The notes beneath the pieces are model-generated. The model was not told the origin of the DNA. It was given only the letters and a program-made list of their open reading frames with translations, and ran no database searches. 34,389 nt of DNA, from the NCBI RefSeq assembly GCF_001436775.1, contig NZ_AYZC01000014.1, forward strand, positions 1 through 34,389, written 5' to 3'. Shown piece by piece: positions 15,239 through 22,942 of this stretch. Position numbers and translations under genes: made by a program. Origin of the DNA: Lactobacillus acetotolerans DSM 20749 = JCM 3825. Its GTDB lineage: Bacteria; Bacillota; Bacilli; Lactobacillales; Lactobacillaceae. Numbering within the stretch: position 1 is the first letter of the stretch; every line of letters begins with the position of its first letter.

Positions 15239-16543
15239 ATGTTAATTGAATTTAAAGTTAAAAACTTTGCCTCTTTTAAAAATGAGACAATTTTATCAGC
15301 TGAAACCGGTGAAAGACTTAGAAAGTATAAGGGTATAAATACTTTTGAAGATGGCCCAGTTTCTCTATTAAAGAATTTATTAATACTTGGGCCTAATGGA
15401 TCAGGTAAAACTGAATTATTAAATGCTCTTCGTACAATGGATAGAATCGTAGAACGCGGGGGAACTGCTTCGGTTACAGATCAACTTCCATATAATCCAT
15501 TTGCTTTTGATCCCGATGAAACAAAAGGAGATACTGGATTCAGTATAATAATTCAAGTTGCTAATAAAATTTATAATTATTCTTTTAAATATAATGCTGA
15601 TGAGATAACTTATGAGAAATTATCTTTACTTTCAGGAGATAAAGAAAAAATTTATTTTGAAAGAAAATTGCAAAGGTTTGTTAAATTACCTAAATCTTTA
15701 GAAGGACTTTCTTCGAAATTAAGAAAAAATGCTCTTTTTTTATTTCTTGCGCAACAAAATAATGACCAAAATTCTGCTAATGTTTATCGTTGGTTCAGAG
15801 AAGATCTTATTTACGTAACTTCTGAGCCAATTGGTATCCCACAATATTTATTGGGATTAATTAAAAATAATGATTTGAAAAATGAATTAGTATCTTTTTT
15901 AGAGTTTGCTGATTTTAATATTATTGATTTAGAAGTAGAAAAAGTTCCGCTTACAATTAATCCTGATATGAAAGATTTTGCCGATAAAATGAATTTACCC
16001 ATGTCGGTAAACTCATTACAGTTGTTCACAGAACATAAAGTATATGATTCAAGTGGAAAAGTAGTTGGAAAACAGAAAATGCCAATATTGGCTGAATCTA
16101 CTGGAACAGCACAAGTATGTCTTATTGCTTTATTAATCATTTGGGCTCAAGTACATAAAAATAATAAAACTATTATTATGGATGAATTTGATAATTCGCT
16201 ACATCATGAATTAGCTAGTGCATTAATTACTATTTTTAATTCAGCAGAAAACAATAATCAATTTATATTAACGACCCATGATTTACAGTTATTAGATAAT
16301 AATCTTAGAACTGATCAAATTTATTTATTAGATAAGGATTTTAAAGGTATCAGTGATCTGAAATCAATTTTCGATTTCAATGATTCTAGAAATATAGGAA
16401 GATCAGATTTATCACTTGCTAAGCGATACTTAAAAGGCAGATATGGTGCAATGCCAGTTATTGATGTTGATGGATTGATGGATGTATTGAAATCTACATA
16501 TCAAAAATTAAATGGAGATACAAATGAGTCGAACAAAGCGTAA
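15239..16543 (+). CDS. OLD-like AAA ATPase, AbiLi/RloA-like defence protein
   Basis: A 434-residue ATPase from ATG 15239, which has RBS AAAGGGGGG; the upstream in-frame ATG at 15194 lies in the palindrome and promoter and is rejected. MLIEFKVKNFASFKNE is the usual start of AAA_21/SMC-like defence ATPases. Walker A is GPNGSGKT (51-58); Walker B is TIIMDEFDNSLH, followed by the switch histidine in FILTTHDLQLLD. It overlaps the RloB-type gene by 20 nt. This pair matches the organisation of lactococcal AbiL (AbiLi/AbiLii) and resembles PARIS-type ATPase plus Toprim systems. The ATPase probably senses phage and controls the effector. The region is visibly more AT-rich than neighbouring housekeeping genes, consistent with transfer. 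Confidence 0.8.
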   Translation: MLIEFKVKNFASFKNETILSAETGERLRKYKGINTFEDGPVSLLKNLLILGPNGSGKTELLNALRTMDRIVERGGTASVTDQLPYNPFAFDPDETKGDTGFSIIIQVANKIYNYSFKYNADEITYEKLSLLSGDKEKIYFERKLQRFVKLPKSLEGLSSKLRKNALFLFLAQQNNDQNSANVYRWFREDLIYVTSEPIGIPQYLLGLIKNNDLKNELVSFLEFADFNIIDLEVEKVPLTINPDMKDFADKMNLPMSVNSLQLFTEHKVYDSSGKVVGKQKMPILAESTGTAQVCLIALLIIWAQVHKNNKTIIMDEFDNSLHHELASALITIFNSAENNNQFILTTHDLQLLDNNLRTDQIYLLDKDFKGISDLKSIFDFNDSRNIGRSDLSLAKRYLKGRYGAMPVIDVDGLMDVLKSTYQKLNGDTNESNKA

Positions 16544-17153
16544 ACATGTTTCTGTTAAGAAAAGTATTTATCTCTTTTGTGAGGGTGAAACCTAAGCAAA
16601 CTATTTCAAAATGTTAAAGCAAAAGTATAGAAGTTTTAGTGTTTCTGTTTTAGATCCATCTAGATCCGGTATAAAGATAAAATCACTGGATCGTTCTGGT
16701 GAAGAATTAATTAATAAGGCGATAAACGATAAAAAGAAAAATAAACAAATAAAAGCTAATGATCCTATCTATGTAGTTTTTGATAGGGATAAACATGATA
16801 AAAAAGAATTATTAAGATGTAAAAAATTAGCACGAGAAAATAATATAACAATATTATTCTCATCTATTTGTTTTGAAATTTGGATTTTAATGCATTTTGA
16901 ACCAGTTTTTAGTAGTTATAGTAGTGATGAACTATTTAAAAAACTTTCTGGTCCTAAGTATTTTGATCAAGATTATAAAGATTTTAAGGGTGTAGATATT
17001 AGAAAATTACGTCCATTTTTATTTGATAATGTTCAATTCGCCAAAGACAATGCTGATAAATTATATAAGATTCATCACGACATGATTAATGATGATCCTT
17101 TTACTAATGTAGGTAATTATTTAAAAGAAATTTTTCAAACAAATGAACTTTGA
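16524..17153 (+). pseudogene. RloB/AbiLii-like Toprim effector with premature stop
   Basis: From ATG 16524 (RBS TGGAG) the frame reads MSRTKRKHVSVKKS then IYLFCEGET, TAA at codon 24 (16593-16595), then ANYFKMLKQKY and an open frame to 17153. RloB proteins have CEGETE at this place; a G-to-T change turns GAA into TAA. The downstream acidic motif VVFDRDKHD is intact. CEGETE plus DRD are the metal-binding acidic motifs of this Toprim-like fold. Reinitiation at M30 (16611) would lack the first motif and probably be inactive. The rest of the gene (180 codons) is undamaged, so the mutation is recent, selected, or a sequencing error. Confidence 0.8.
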
Positions 17154-17177
17154 AAGTTATGTATATTTTTCTGCATG

Positions 17178-17217
17178 CAAAAACCGCTACCTGATTAAAG
17201 ATAACGGTTTTATTTTA
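17178..17217. terminator. Bidirectional terminator after the AbiL-like pair
   Basis: AAAAACCG-TA and TA-CGGTTTTA arms with T-rich and A-rich flanks lie between the converging RloB remnant and the Gfo/Idh gene. Confidence 0.6.
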
Positions 17218-17231
17218 TTCTGATTCACAAT

Positions 17232-18197
17232 TTACATATATGATTTCTTAGCTGCAACCAATACGTCCATCACAGCCATGCTGTGATCAAATAACTTATT
17301 AGCTGTTTTAGTATCATGATGATCAATGATTTGAACAAAGTCATTGAACTCACTTGCCATCCTGTGCGGATACTTGTTGAGTTTATGGTGTTTTACTTCG
17401 CCGTCTTTTGGATCAACGCTGAAGTTAGATAAGACACCAGGTGAACCATCGAAGTAAATAGTTCCCTTTTCACCTTCAATATAAGAACGCTGGTTAGCAT
17501 AGGAATCTTTTGCTGCAACCAGGGATGCCTGCATCCCTGGATAAATCATATTTAAAATGCCCGAAGTATCGATACCCTTTTGCATTACTGGGTAATACTG
17601 TACCTTCTTTGGCTTTCCAAATAAACCAACTGCTAGGTGGATGTTATAAATGTTAATATCCATCAAGGCACCGCCATCTTTCTTAGGATCGAAGACCGGT
17701 TCAATAATACCCTTCAAGAAGTTATCGTAACGGCTTGAATATTGGGTAAAGTTTAAAGATACGATGTGGATAGGAGCAATTTCACTAAGATCTTTTTTCA
17801 TTTGCTTGTAGTTTTCCAAGTGAATGTTGGTGATTGCTTCTACTATGATCCGGTCGTTTTCATCTGCAATCTTTTTAAGTTCTTTAGCCTGGTCAATTGT
17901 TTCAACCAATGGCTTTTCACAGATGACGTTTTTGCCAGCTTCAAGAGCTTTTTTAGCTACATCATAATGCAGAAAGTTGGGAACGCCGACGTAAACTGTG
18001 TCGACGGTTGAATCGTGGTAGAGACGGTCATTATCAGCGTAAGCTTCCTTAATATCATATTTCTTAGCTAGATCTTGCGCTATGCCTTCACTACGTTTAG
18101 TGGTAGAGATGGCAGCAAGCTCTAAATTATCAATTTTGTTTGCAGTTGTTAAAAAATCGTGGACGATCTTTCCACTGCCAACAATTCCTAATTTCAT
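17232..18197 (-). CDS. Gfo/Idh/MocA-family oxidoreductase
   Basis: A 321-residue NAD(P)-dependent dehydrogenase. The N-terminal Rossmann motif is GIVGSGKIVHDF, CEKPL (C93-L97) carries the conserved Lys-Pro, and GGALMDINIYNIHLA holds the substrate-side residues, followed by the C-terminal alpha/beta domain. Members oxidise or epimerise sugars, inositols or related alcohols; the substrate cannot be read from the sequence. It is 13 nt downstream of the lipoprotein gene on the same strand, so the two are probably co-transcribed, which does not clarify function. Confidence 0.85.
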   Translation of the reverse strand: MKLGIVGSGKIVHDFLTTANKIDNLELAAISTTKRSEGIAQDLAKKYDIKEAYADNDRLYHDSTVDTVYVGVPNFLHYDVAKKALEAGKNVICEKPLVETIDQAKELKKIADENDRIIVEAITNIHLENYKQMKKDLSEIAPIHIVSLNFTQYSSRYDNFLKGIIEPVFDPKKDGGALMDINIYNIHLAVGLFGKPKKVQYYPVMQKGIDTSGILNMIYPGMQASLVAAKDSYANQRSYIEGEKGTIYFDGSPGVLSNFSVDPKDGEVKHHKLNKYPHRMASEFNDFVQIIDHHDTKTANKLFDHSMAVMDVLVAAKKSYM

Positions 18198-18210
18198 TGT
18201 TAAGCCTCAC

Positions 18211-19005
18211 TTATTTCTTACTCTTGTTGTTCTTAGGAAGTGGTTTAGCATTCAGTGCAGTTTCAGGTACCCTTAAAAAGTCATGGCTGCCGAAATTACT
18301 ATAAACTTGACCTAAGCGGAGTTTCATTGAATTTCCTATCTTCATATTAACAAAGTACTGGAAATTCGTTAGCTTTTTGTTTTTAACAACCATTTTAACG
18401 GTCATGTTTTTATATTTACCATACTTTTGGATACGCTGGAAGGCTTTTTCCTGCTGTGGGCTTTGACCGGTTGTAGTCCAAATTGGGTCAGCAGCTTTCT
18501 TCATTAAACTCTGGTTGCTAATATTAGCTGTCAGGGTATAAGTGTTTTTATTGCGCTTCATTTTATAAGCGTTGGTCAAGGTGGTAGAAGGATTGAAAAT
18601 CAACTTGTTATTAACCGTTGCATCGACCATATCTGCATAACTGTGACCACTGAAATCATCAAGCTTTGTTCTGTACCAGGTATTTTGCCCGTTTAGATAC
18701 AGATTATTCATATTAACCCATTCTTCAGCGTTCTGAGTCTTACCCTTATTTTGGGTTTGGTAGTTAATGTGGAAGACGGTTGGGGTACCACCAAAACCAG
18801 TATCAGTCGTGATTACCTGTGCGGAAGTATCTGTACCCAAAGTGAGCGACTGTTTTACTTGTCCGCTCTTAAAGCTTTTTTGTGATTTATTAATTACTTG
18901 AGTTTTGGTTAAAATAGGTTGCGCTTTTTTTTGCTGCTTAGAACAACCCGTTACAACCAAAGCTGCTAATACGGTAATTCCAACAATTAATTTCTTAAAT
19001 TTCAT
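18211..19005 (-). CDS. Secreted lipoprotein of unknown function
   Basis: A 264-residue protein with a type II signal peptide: MKFKK, a hydrophobic stretch, and the lipobox VVTGC with lipidated Cys at residue 21. The mature part begins with a Lys/Gln-rich spacer. It then resembles the DUF6612-type lipoproteins of Firmicutes, with repeated beta-strand segments (WVNMNNLYLNGQNTWYRT, YTLTANISNQ, MKIGNSMKLRLGQVYSNFG). No catalytic motif is visible. It would be anchored to the outer face of the membrane. A -10-like TACAAT on the minus strand lies at 19054-19049. Confidence 0.7.
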   Translation of the reverse strand: MKFKKLIVGITVLAALVVTGCSKQQKKAQPILTKTQVINKSQKSFKSGQVKQSLTLGTDTSAQVITTDTGFGGTPTVFHINYQTQNKGKTQNAEEWVNMNNLYLNGQNTWYRTKLDDFSGHSYADMVDATVNNKLIFNPSTTLTNAYKMKRNKNTYTLTANISNQSLMKKAADPIWTTTGQSPQQEKAFQRIQKYGKYKNMTVKMVVKNKKLTNFQYFVNMKIGNSMKLRLGQVYSNFGSHDFLRVPETALNAKPLPKNNKSKK

Positions 19006-19164
19006 AATTAGTAATAAATCTCTTTCCTTATTATTAATAGCAAACTCTATTGTATCGTAAATCTAAACCTTAAAAAATGTTATTTTTTCGTTTACCTCTA
19101 TGAAAAAATTTTTTAAATGTGTAAAATAATAAATGAAGAATTGAATTTTCAAAGGAGATATTTC

Positions 19165-19857
19165 ATGTCGAAATTAGTTTTAATTCGTCACGGTCAAAGT
19201 GCATGGAATCTTGCCAATAGATTTACTGGTTGGATCGACGTTGACCTTTCAGATGAAGGTGTTAAAGAAGCCAAGAATGCTGGTAAGTTAATTAAGGAAC
19301 ATGGCCTTGAATTTGACCAAGCTTATACTTCAGTATTAACTCGTGCTATCAAGACTTTACACTACGTACTTGAAGAAAGTGACCAACTTTGGGTTCCAGA
19401 AATGAAGACCTGGAGACTTAATGAACGTCACTACGGTGGCCTTCAAGGTTTAAACAAGACCAAGACTGCTGAAAAGTATGGTAAGAAGCAAGTTCATATT
19501 TGGCGTCGTTCATACGATGTTTTACCACCAAAAATTGATGATGATTCTAAGTACAGCCAAGTTCATGACCGTCGTTATGCAAACCTTGATCCCCATATCA
19601 TTCCGAGAACAGAAAACTTAAAGGTATGCCTTGCAAGAGTTATGCCATTCTGGGAAGATCACATTGCTCCAGACTTACTTGCTGGTAAGAACGTTGTTAT
19701 TGCCGCTCACGGTAACTCACTTCGTGCATTGACTAAGTACATTGAAAACATTTCTGATGCTGACATCATGAACTTAGAAATGAAGACCGGTGAACCAGTT
19801 GTTTATACATTTGACAAGAAGTTGAACGTTGTTAACAAGGAAAAGTTGGACAAGTAA
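19165..19857 (+). CDS. gpmA: 2,3-bisphosphoglycerate-dependent phosphoglycerate mutase
   Basis: A 230-residue glycolytic enzyme interconverting 3- and 2-phosphoglycerate. [12 protein letters not shown] contains the phosphorylated His (H10), [26 protein letters not shown] and [12 protein letters not shown] are the family signatures. ATG 19165 is chosen because AAAGGAG lies 7 nt upstream; an in-frame start at 19117 adds 16 residues with no family match. It is monocistronic with a strong terminator. Codon use is biased as expected for a highly expressed gene. Confidence 0.95.
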   Translation: MSKLVLIRHGQSAWNLANRFTGWIDVDLSDEGVKEAKNAGKLIKEHGLEFDQAYTSVLTRAIKTLHYVLEESDQLWVPEMKTWRLNERHYGGLQGLNKTKTAEKYGKKQVHIWRRSYDVLPPKIDDDSKYSQVHDRRYANLDPHIIPRTENLKVCLARVMPFWEDHIAPDLLAGKNVVIAAHGNSLRALTKYIENISDADIMNLEMKTGEPVVYTFDKKLNVVNKEKLDK

Positions 19858-19878
19858 TTTATCTAACTAAAATAAAGG

Positions 19879-19908
19879 ATTCCTAACCAAGTGGTTAGGA
19901 ATTTTTTA
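19879..19908 (+). terminator. gpmA terminator
   Basis: ATTCCTAACC and GGTTAGGAAT form a 10-bp stem around AAGT, followed by six T. Confidence 0.9.
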
Positions 19909-20010
19909 TTGGGCAAAAAATAATTATAAGTCATTTGCTAAGTCATTTCCTATTTTTGGGGTTATCATTAATACTGAAGTGTCAACACATTATGAGGGGG
20001 ATGTAGTAAA

Positions 20011-20298
20011 TTGAACCATAAAATCGTAACCTATCCAGCAATTTTTAAACCACTAGAAAATGATGTTTATGTAATCAGTTTTCCAGATGTTAAAGGAGCC
20101 ATTACAGAAGGTCAGGGCCTCAAAGATGCTATGAAGATGGCAGCCGACACACTAGCAAGTCGCCTTTATAATAAAGAGAAGCTGCCTAAGAGCAGTAATC
20201 CCAAGGATATAAAGACTGCGGATGATGGGTCTTTTGTCGCCTCTGTTTCAGCCGATTTAACTGAAGCGTCTCGTGATCGTATCGATTACCAAATTTAA
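20011..20298 (+). CDS. Orphan HicB-like protein
   Basis: A 95-residue protein with TTG start, RBS GAGGGGG 10 nt upstream. IVTYPAIFKPLENDVYVISFPDVKG followed by GAITEGQGLKDAMKMAADTL is the HicB N-terminal (RNase H-like, catalytically dead) fold of HicAB antitoxins. The tail lacks a clear DNA-binding HTH. No HicA-like dsRBD toxin (short, with a conserved His) is present on either side. It therefore appears to be a solitary HicB, common in lactobacilli, with unknown role. A terminator follows. Confidence 0.7.
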   Translation: MNHKIVTYPAIFKPLENDVYVISFPDVKGAITEGQGLKDAMKMAADTLASRLYNKEKLPKSSNPKDIKTADDGSFVASVSADLTEASRDRIDYQI

Positions 20299-20303
20299 AT
20301 AGG

Positions 20304-20331
20304 AAAAACATCCCCATTTGGGATGTTTTTT
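20304..20331 (+). terminator. Terminator after the HicB-like gene
   Basis: AAACATCCC and GGGATGTTT form the stem around CATTT, with a T-run after it. Confidence 0.85.
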
Positions 20332-20408
20332 ATTAACTAGAAATTTTTACCTATTTTTGGTTGATTAATGTAAAAAATGTTTAATGTGATATTGCTCGTA
20401 GATTAATC

Positions 20409-20439
20409 GCTTTCATTAGTCGAGTTGTAGAATGAAAGC
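20409..20439. promoter_or_regulatory. GCTTTCATT/AATGAAAGC inverted repeat
   Basis: Perfect 9-bp arms around a 13-nt spacer, with no T-tract, upstream of the -35-like TTGACA at 20453-20458. This could be an operator for the epimerase-like gene. A second small hairpin (GCACT/AGTGC at 20462-20476) follows. Confidence 0.35.
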
Positions 20440-20510
20440 TCTCTTTCTAAAATTGACAGTCGCACTAGTTAAGTGCTATTTTTTAAAGGAAGAAAGTTTG
20501 GGGGTGAACT

Positions 20511-21077
20511 ATGCAAACAATTGAAAACTCTCTTTTGCACGTCTCTATTGATGAGAATGGCGCACAAATGACGAACTTAATATCTCAGAGCGGTAGTGAT
20601 TATCTTAAAGATGGTAAAACACAAGAGAAGATAACGGTTGCTTTTCCTTCAATGGATGAAGAGAAAAATTGGGCTAAACTTTTACCGTGGACCGTTGTTG
20701 ATAAAGGTGATTCTCGTATCAGCCTTACCCTAATTGATAACGATGAAAGTTATAAAGCCTTTTCTTATCACTTTGAAGTTGTGCTGACTTATGCTCTTGA
20801 AGGTAACCGTATAAACGTAGATTTTTATTTAAAAAATAATTCACACAAAGAGATGCCTTTTTCGCTAGCATTTGTTTTACCAATTATAGAAGGTTGGACT
20901 AGTAAAGAAGCGGTTAACGAAATTGATCTTAATAAAGATAAGAAGCAAGAGGTAAAATTCGCATCAACTAACTTTAATTTGGCCGTTAAGAATAAGCAGA
21001 TAACTGCCGTAATGAACGATTTAAAGTTAGCAGGTGGCAGTGATCAAGATTTTAAATTGACTTTGACATTAAGCTAA
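20511..21077 (+). CDS. Short aldose-1-epimerase-like (LacX/GalM-type) protein
   Basis: A 188-residue protein whose N-terminus (IENSLLHVSIDENGAQMTNLIS) and middle (FEVVLTYALEGNRINVDFYLKNNS, MPFSLAFVLP) resemble the LacX/YihR-type galactose-mutarotase-like fold. Family members are near 290 residues; here the segment between the first strands and the central sheet is largely missing, and the catalytic His region cannot be found (FSLAFVLPIIEG in place of the usual FSxGxHPxF). Frame and RBS (GGGGTG) are intact. It may be a reduced, non-catalytic sugar-binding protein. Confidence in family is moderate, in activity low. Confidence 0.6.
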   Translation: MQTIENSLLHVSIDENGAQMTNLISQSGSDYLKDGKTQEKITVAFPSMDEEKNWAKLLPWTVVDKGDSRISLTLIDNDESYKAFSYHFEVVLTYALEGNRINVDFYLKNNSHKEMPFSLAFVLPIIEGWTSKEAVNEIDLNKDKKQEVKFASTNFNLAVKNKQITAVMNDLKLAGGSDQDFKLTLTLS

Positions 21078-21107
21078 AGAATATAACGATTTTAATAAGA
21101 TATCGAA

Positions 21108-21135
21108 AGCAAATCAGCAGTGGTTTGCTTTTTTT
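21108..21135 (+). terminator. Terminator after the epimerase-like gene
   Basis: AGCAAATC and GGTTTGCT pair (one G-U) around AGCAGT, followed by seven T. Confidence 0.8.
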
Positions 21136-21143
21136 GCTATAAT
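21135..21143 (+). promoter_or_regulatory. Extended -10 promoter of the envelope cluster
   Basis: TGCTATAAT is a perfect extended -10 immediately after the preceding terminator. It would drive the LCP, plsY-like and LTA-synthase-like genes. Confidence 0.6.
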
Positions 21144-21181
21144 AAATTCATTGCTAATTAACAATACAGGTAATTAAAAAT

Positions 21182-22288
21182 ATGAGGAATAATGAAAATC
21201 ATCCTAGTAAAACTAGGGTTGAATTACATTCAAAAGACTATAAGAAAAAGAGTCGTGTTTTAGCCTGGATAATAAGCATTATAGCCATACTTGTAGTGGC
21301 GGCAGCTGCCTATTCGACATATGTTTATTTTAAGACTAAGAATGCAGTTGATCATACTTATGACACTAATAATCGAGTGGAAGTAAAAAATGGCGAATTT
21401 AATGGTAAGAAAAAATTCGCTGTTTTGCTTATGGGCACTGATACCGGTGCATTAGACCGAACTGAGAAAATGGGTAATACGGATACAATTATCTTGGCAG
21501 TCGTTAACCCAGAGAAGAAACGTTACACTTTGATGTCTATTCCACGTGATACCATGGCTCAGATGGTAGGTTCTAACCAATTTCGGGTTGAAAAGATCAA
21601 TGCTGCCTATTCACTTGGTGGTGCCAGAATGTCGATGGCGAGCGTTTCTAAATTAATTAACGTTCCAATTAAGTATTATGCCCTGGTCAACATGGGTGGA
21701 ATTATGAAGATGATCCGGTATGTTGGTGGCATTAATATTCGGCCAACGCTCAGCTTTGAGTATGGAGGCTACATCTTTAAGAAAGATAAATTAACTCATA
21801 TGGGTGGAGCAGGAGCCTTAGCCTATTCCCGTATGCGCTATGATGATCCTCAGGGTGATTATGGACGCCAACAGCGTCAGCGCCAGGTAATCACAACTCT
21901 AATTAAAAAAGCTGTTTCAGTCAGTACCTTGTCTAACTTAGATTCAATTTTGTCATCTATCTCAGGTAATGTTCGTACTAATTTACCCTTTAATGCTTTA
22001 CAGCAGATTGCTGTCAATTATCGTGGAAGTGCTAAGACGGTTAAGAATGATTATCTTCACGGTACTACTGCAGAAATTGATGATGCTTCTTATCAGGTAC
22101 AATCTACCAAAGAATTGCAGCGTGTCTCTGATTATGTTCGTGGAGAGCTGGGACTCGATCCTGAAACGATTAATAATAATGAAACTTACCAAAATGAACG
22201 CAATATTCAGCGTGGTTTTAGTTTCACTAGTTCTAAAACTCAGAATTATAAAATCTATGATGATTATACCGAAGAGGGTGGTAGTTGA
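21182..22288 (+). CDS. LytR-CpsA-Psr (LCP) family wall polymer ligase
   Basis: A 368-residue membrane-anchored protein. A basic cytoplasmic N-terminus is followed by one transmembrane helix (about 26-48) and an extracellular LCP domain (about 78-225): FAVLLMGTDTG, GNTDTIILAVVNP, TLMSIPRDT and DDPQGDYGRQQRQRQ are the conserved segments that bind the polyprenyl-pyrophosphate lipid. LCP proteins attach teichoic acids or capsular polysaccharide to peptidoglycan. Its stop overlaps the plsY-like start (TGATG), so the two are coupled. The next gene is an LTA-synthase-family protein, giving a coherent wall-polymer cluster. Confidence 0.9.
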   Translation: MRNNENHPSKTRVELHSKDYKKKSRVLAWIISIIAILVVAAAAYSTYVYFKTKNAVDHTYDTNNRVEVKNGEFNGKKKFAVLLMGTDTGALDRTEKMGNTDTIILAVVNPEKKRYTLMSIPRDTMAQMVGSNQFRVEKINAAYSLGGARMSMASVSKLINVPIKYYALVNMGGIMKMIRYVGGINIRPTLSFEYGGYIFKKDKLTHMGGAGALAYSRMRYDDPQGDYGRQQRQRQVITTLIKKAVSVSTLSNLDSILSSISGNVRTNLPFNALQQIAVNYRGSAKTVKNDYLHGTTAEIDDASYQVQSTKELQRVSDYVRGELGLDPETINNNETYQNERNIQRGFSFTSSKTQNYKIYDDYTEEGGS

Positions 22289-22893
22289 TGGCGCGTATTT
22301 GGGCTACGCTAATTGGTTATGTGTTTGGTAATATTTTATCTGCAATGCTTGTAGGACGCTTTGCTTTACATGTAGACCCGACTCACTATGGATCGGGTAA
22401 TCCTGGGACAGCAAACATTGGTGTTGTTTTTGGTAAAAAATGGGGTATAATAACCTGCGCGGGTGATTTATTAAAAACGGGAATTGCTTTGCTTATTGTA
22501 CATTTGCTATTTCCCGATAAGATCAATTTAGTTTACGCCGGTTTAGGTTTAATCTTAGGACATTGTTTTCCCATCTTAAATCACTTTGATGGTGGTAAAG
22601 GAGTAGCTATTGCAGCACTTCTTTCTATCATTTATGACTTTCGTGTGGGCTTGATTACCCTGCTCATTGCACTACTATTGACAATAGTAATGCAAAATTT
22701 GACGATTCCGTCATTAATGTTTATTCTTTTGTTTAGTATTTATGAAGTAACTCAAACAAGGGAGGCAGGAATTGTTTTTCTAATCATTACCGCAATTATG
22801 GCCTTTAAGTTTAGGCATGATATCGTTGCTTATTTTACCGGCCATGGTAAAAGGGTTGATATTTTGTATTCAATTAAGAAAAATTGGGTATGA
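22288..22893 (+). CDS. plsY: PlsY-family glycerol-3-phosphate acyltransferase
   Basis: A membrane protein of about 201 residues with five or more hydrophobic helices and all three PlsY motifs: GSGNPGTANIG (substrate loop), GDLLKTGIALL, and GHCFPILNHFDGGKGVA. PlsY transfers acyl from acyl phosphate to glycerol-3-phosphate, the first step of phosphatidate synthesis. ATG 22288 overlaps the LCP stop and has GAGGGTGG upstream; the TTG at 22285 is less likely. The first helix reads GYVFGNILSAMLVG, where housekeeping PlsY usually has GSIPxxxLVG, so it may be a paralogue dedicated to this envelope cluster. Confidence 0.8.
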   Translation: MARIWATLIGYVFGNILSAMLVGRFALHVDPTHYGSGNPGTANIGVVFGKKWGIITCAGDLLKTGIALLIVHLLFPDKINLVYAGLGLILGHCFPILNHFDGGKGVAIAALLSIIYDFRVGLITLLIALLLTIVMQNLTIPSLMFILLFSIYEVTQTREAGIVFLIITAIMAFKFRHDIVAYFTGHGKRVDILYSIKKNWV

Positions 22894-22942
22894 AAGTGCG
22901 GTAATGGAGTATCTGTTTTTTGTAAGGACATAGACTAGAAAC

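Noticed and set aside
16611-17153. A complete gene starting at M30 of the RloB frame
   Set aside because: The start lacks an RBS, and the upstream codons continue the family sequence (IYLFCEGET) with a good RBS and overlap with the ATPase gene, so a nonsense mutation explains the data better.
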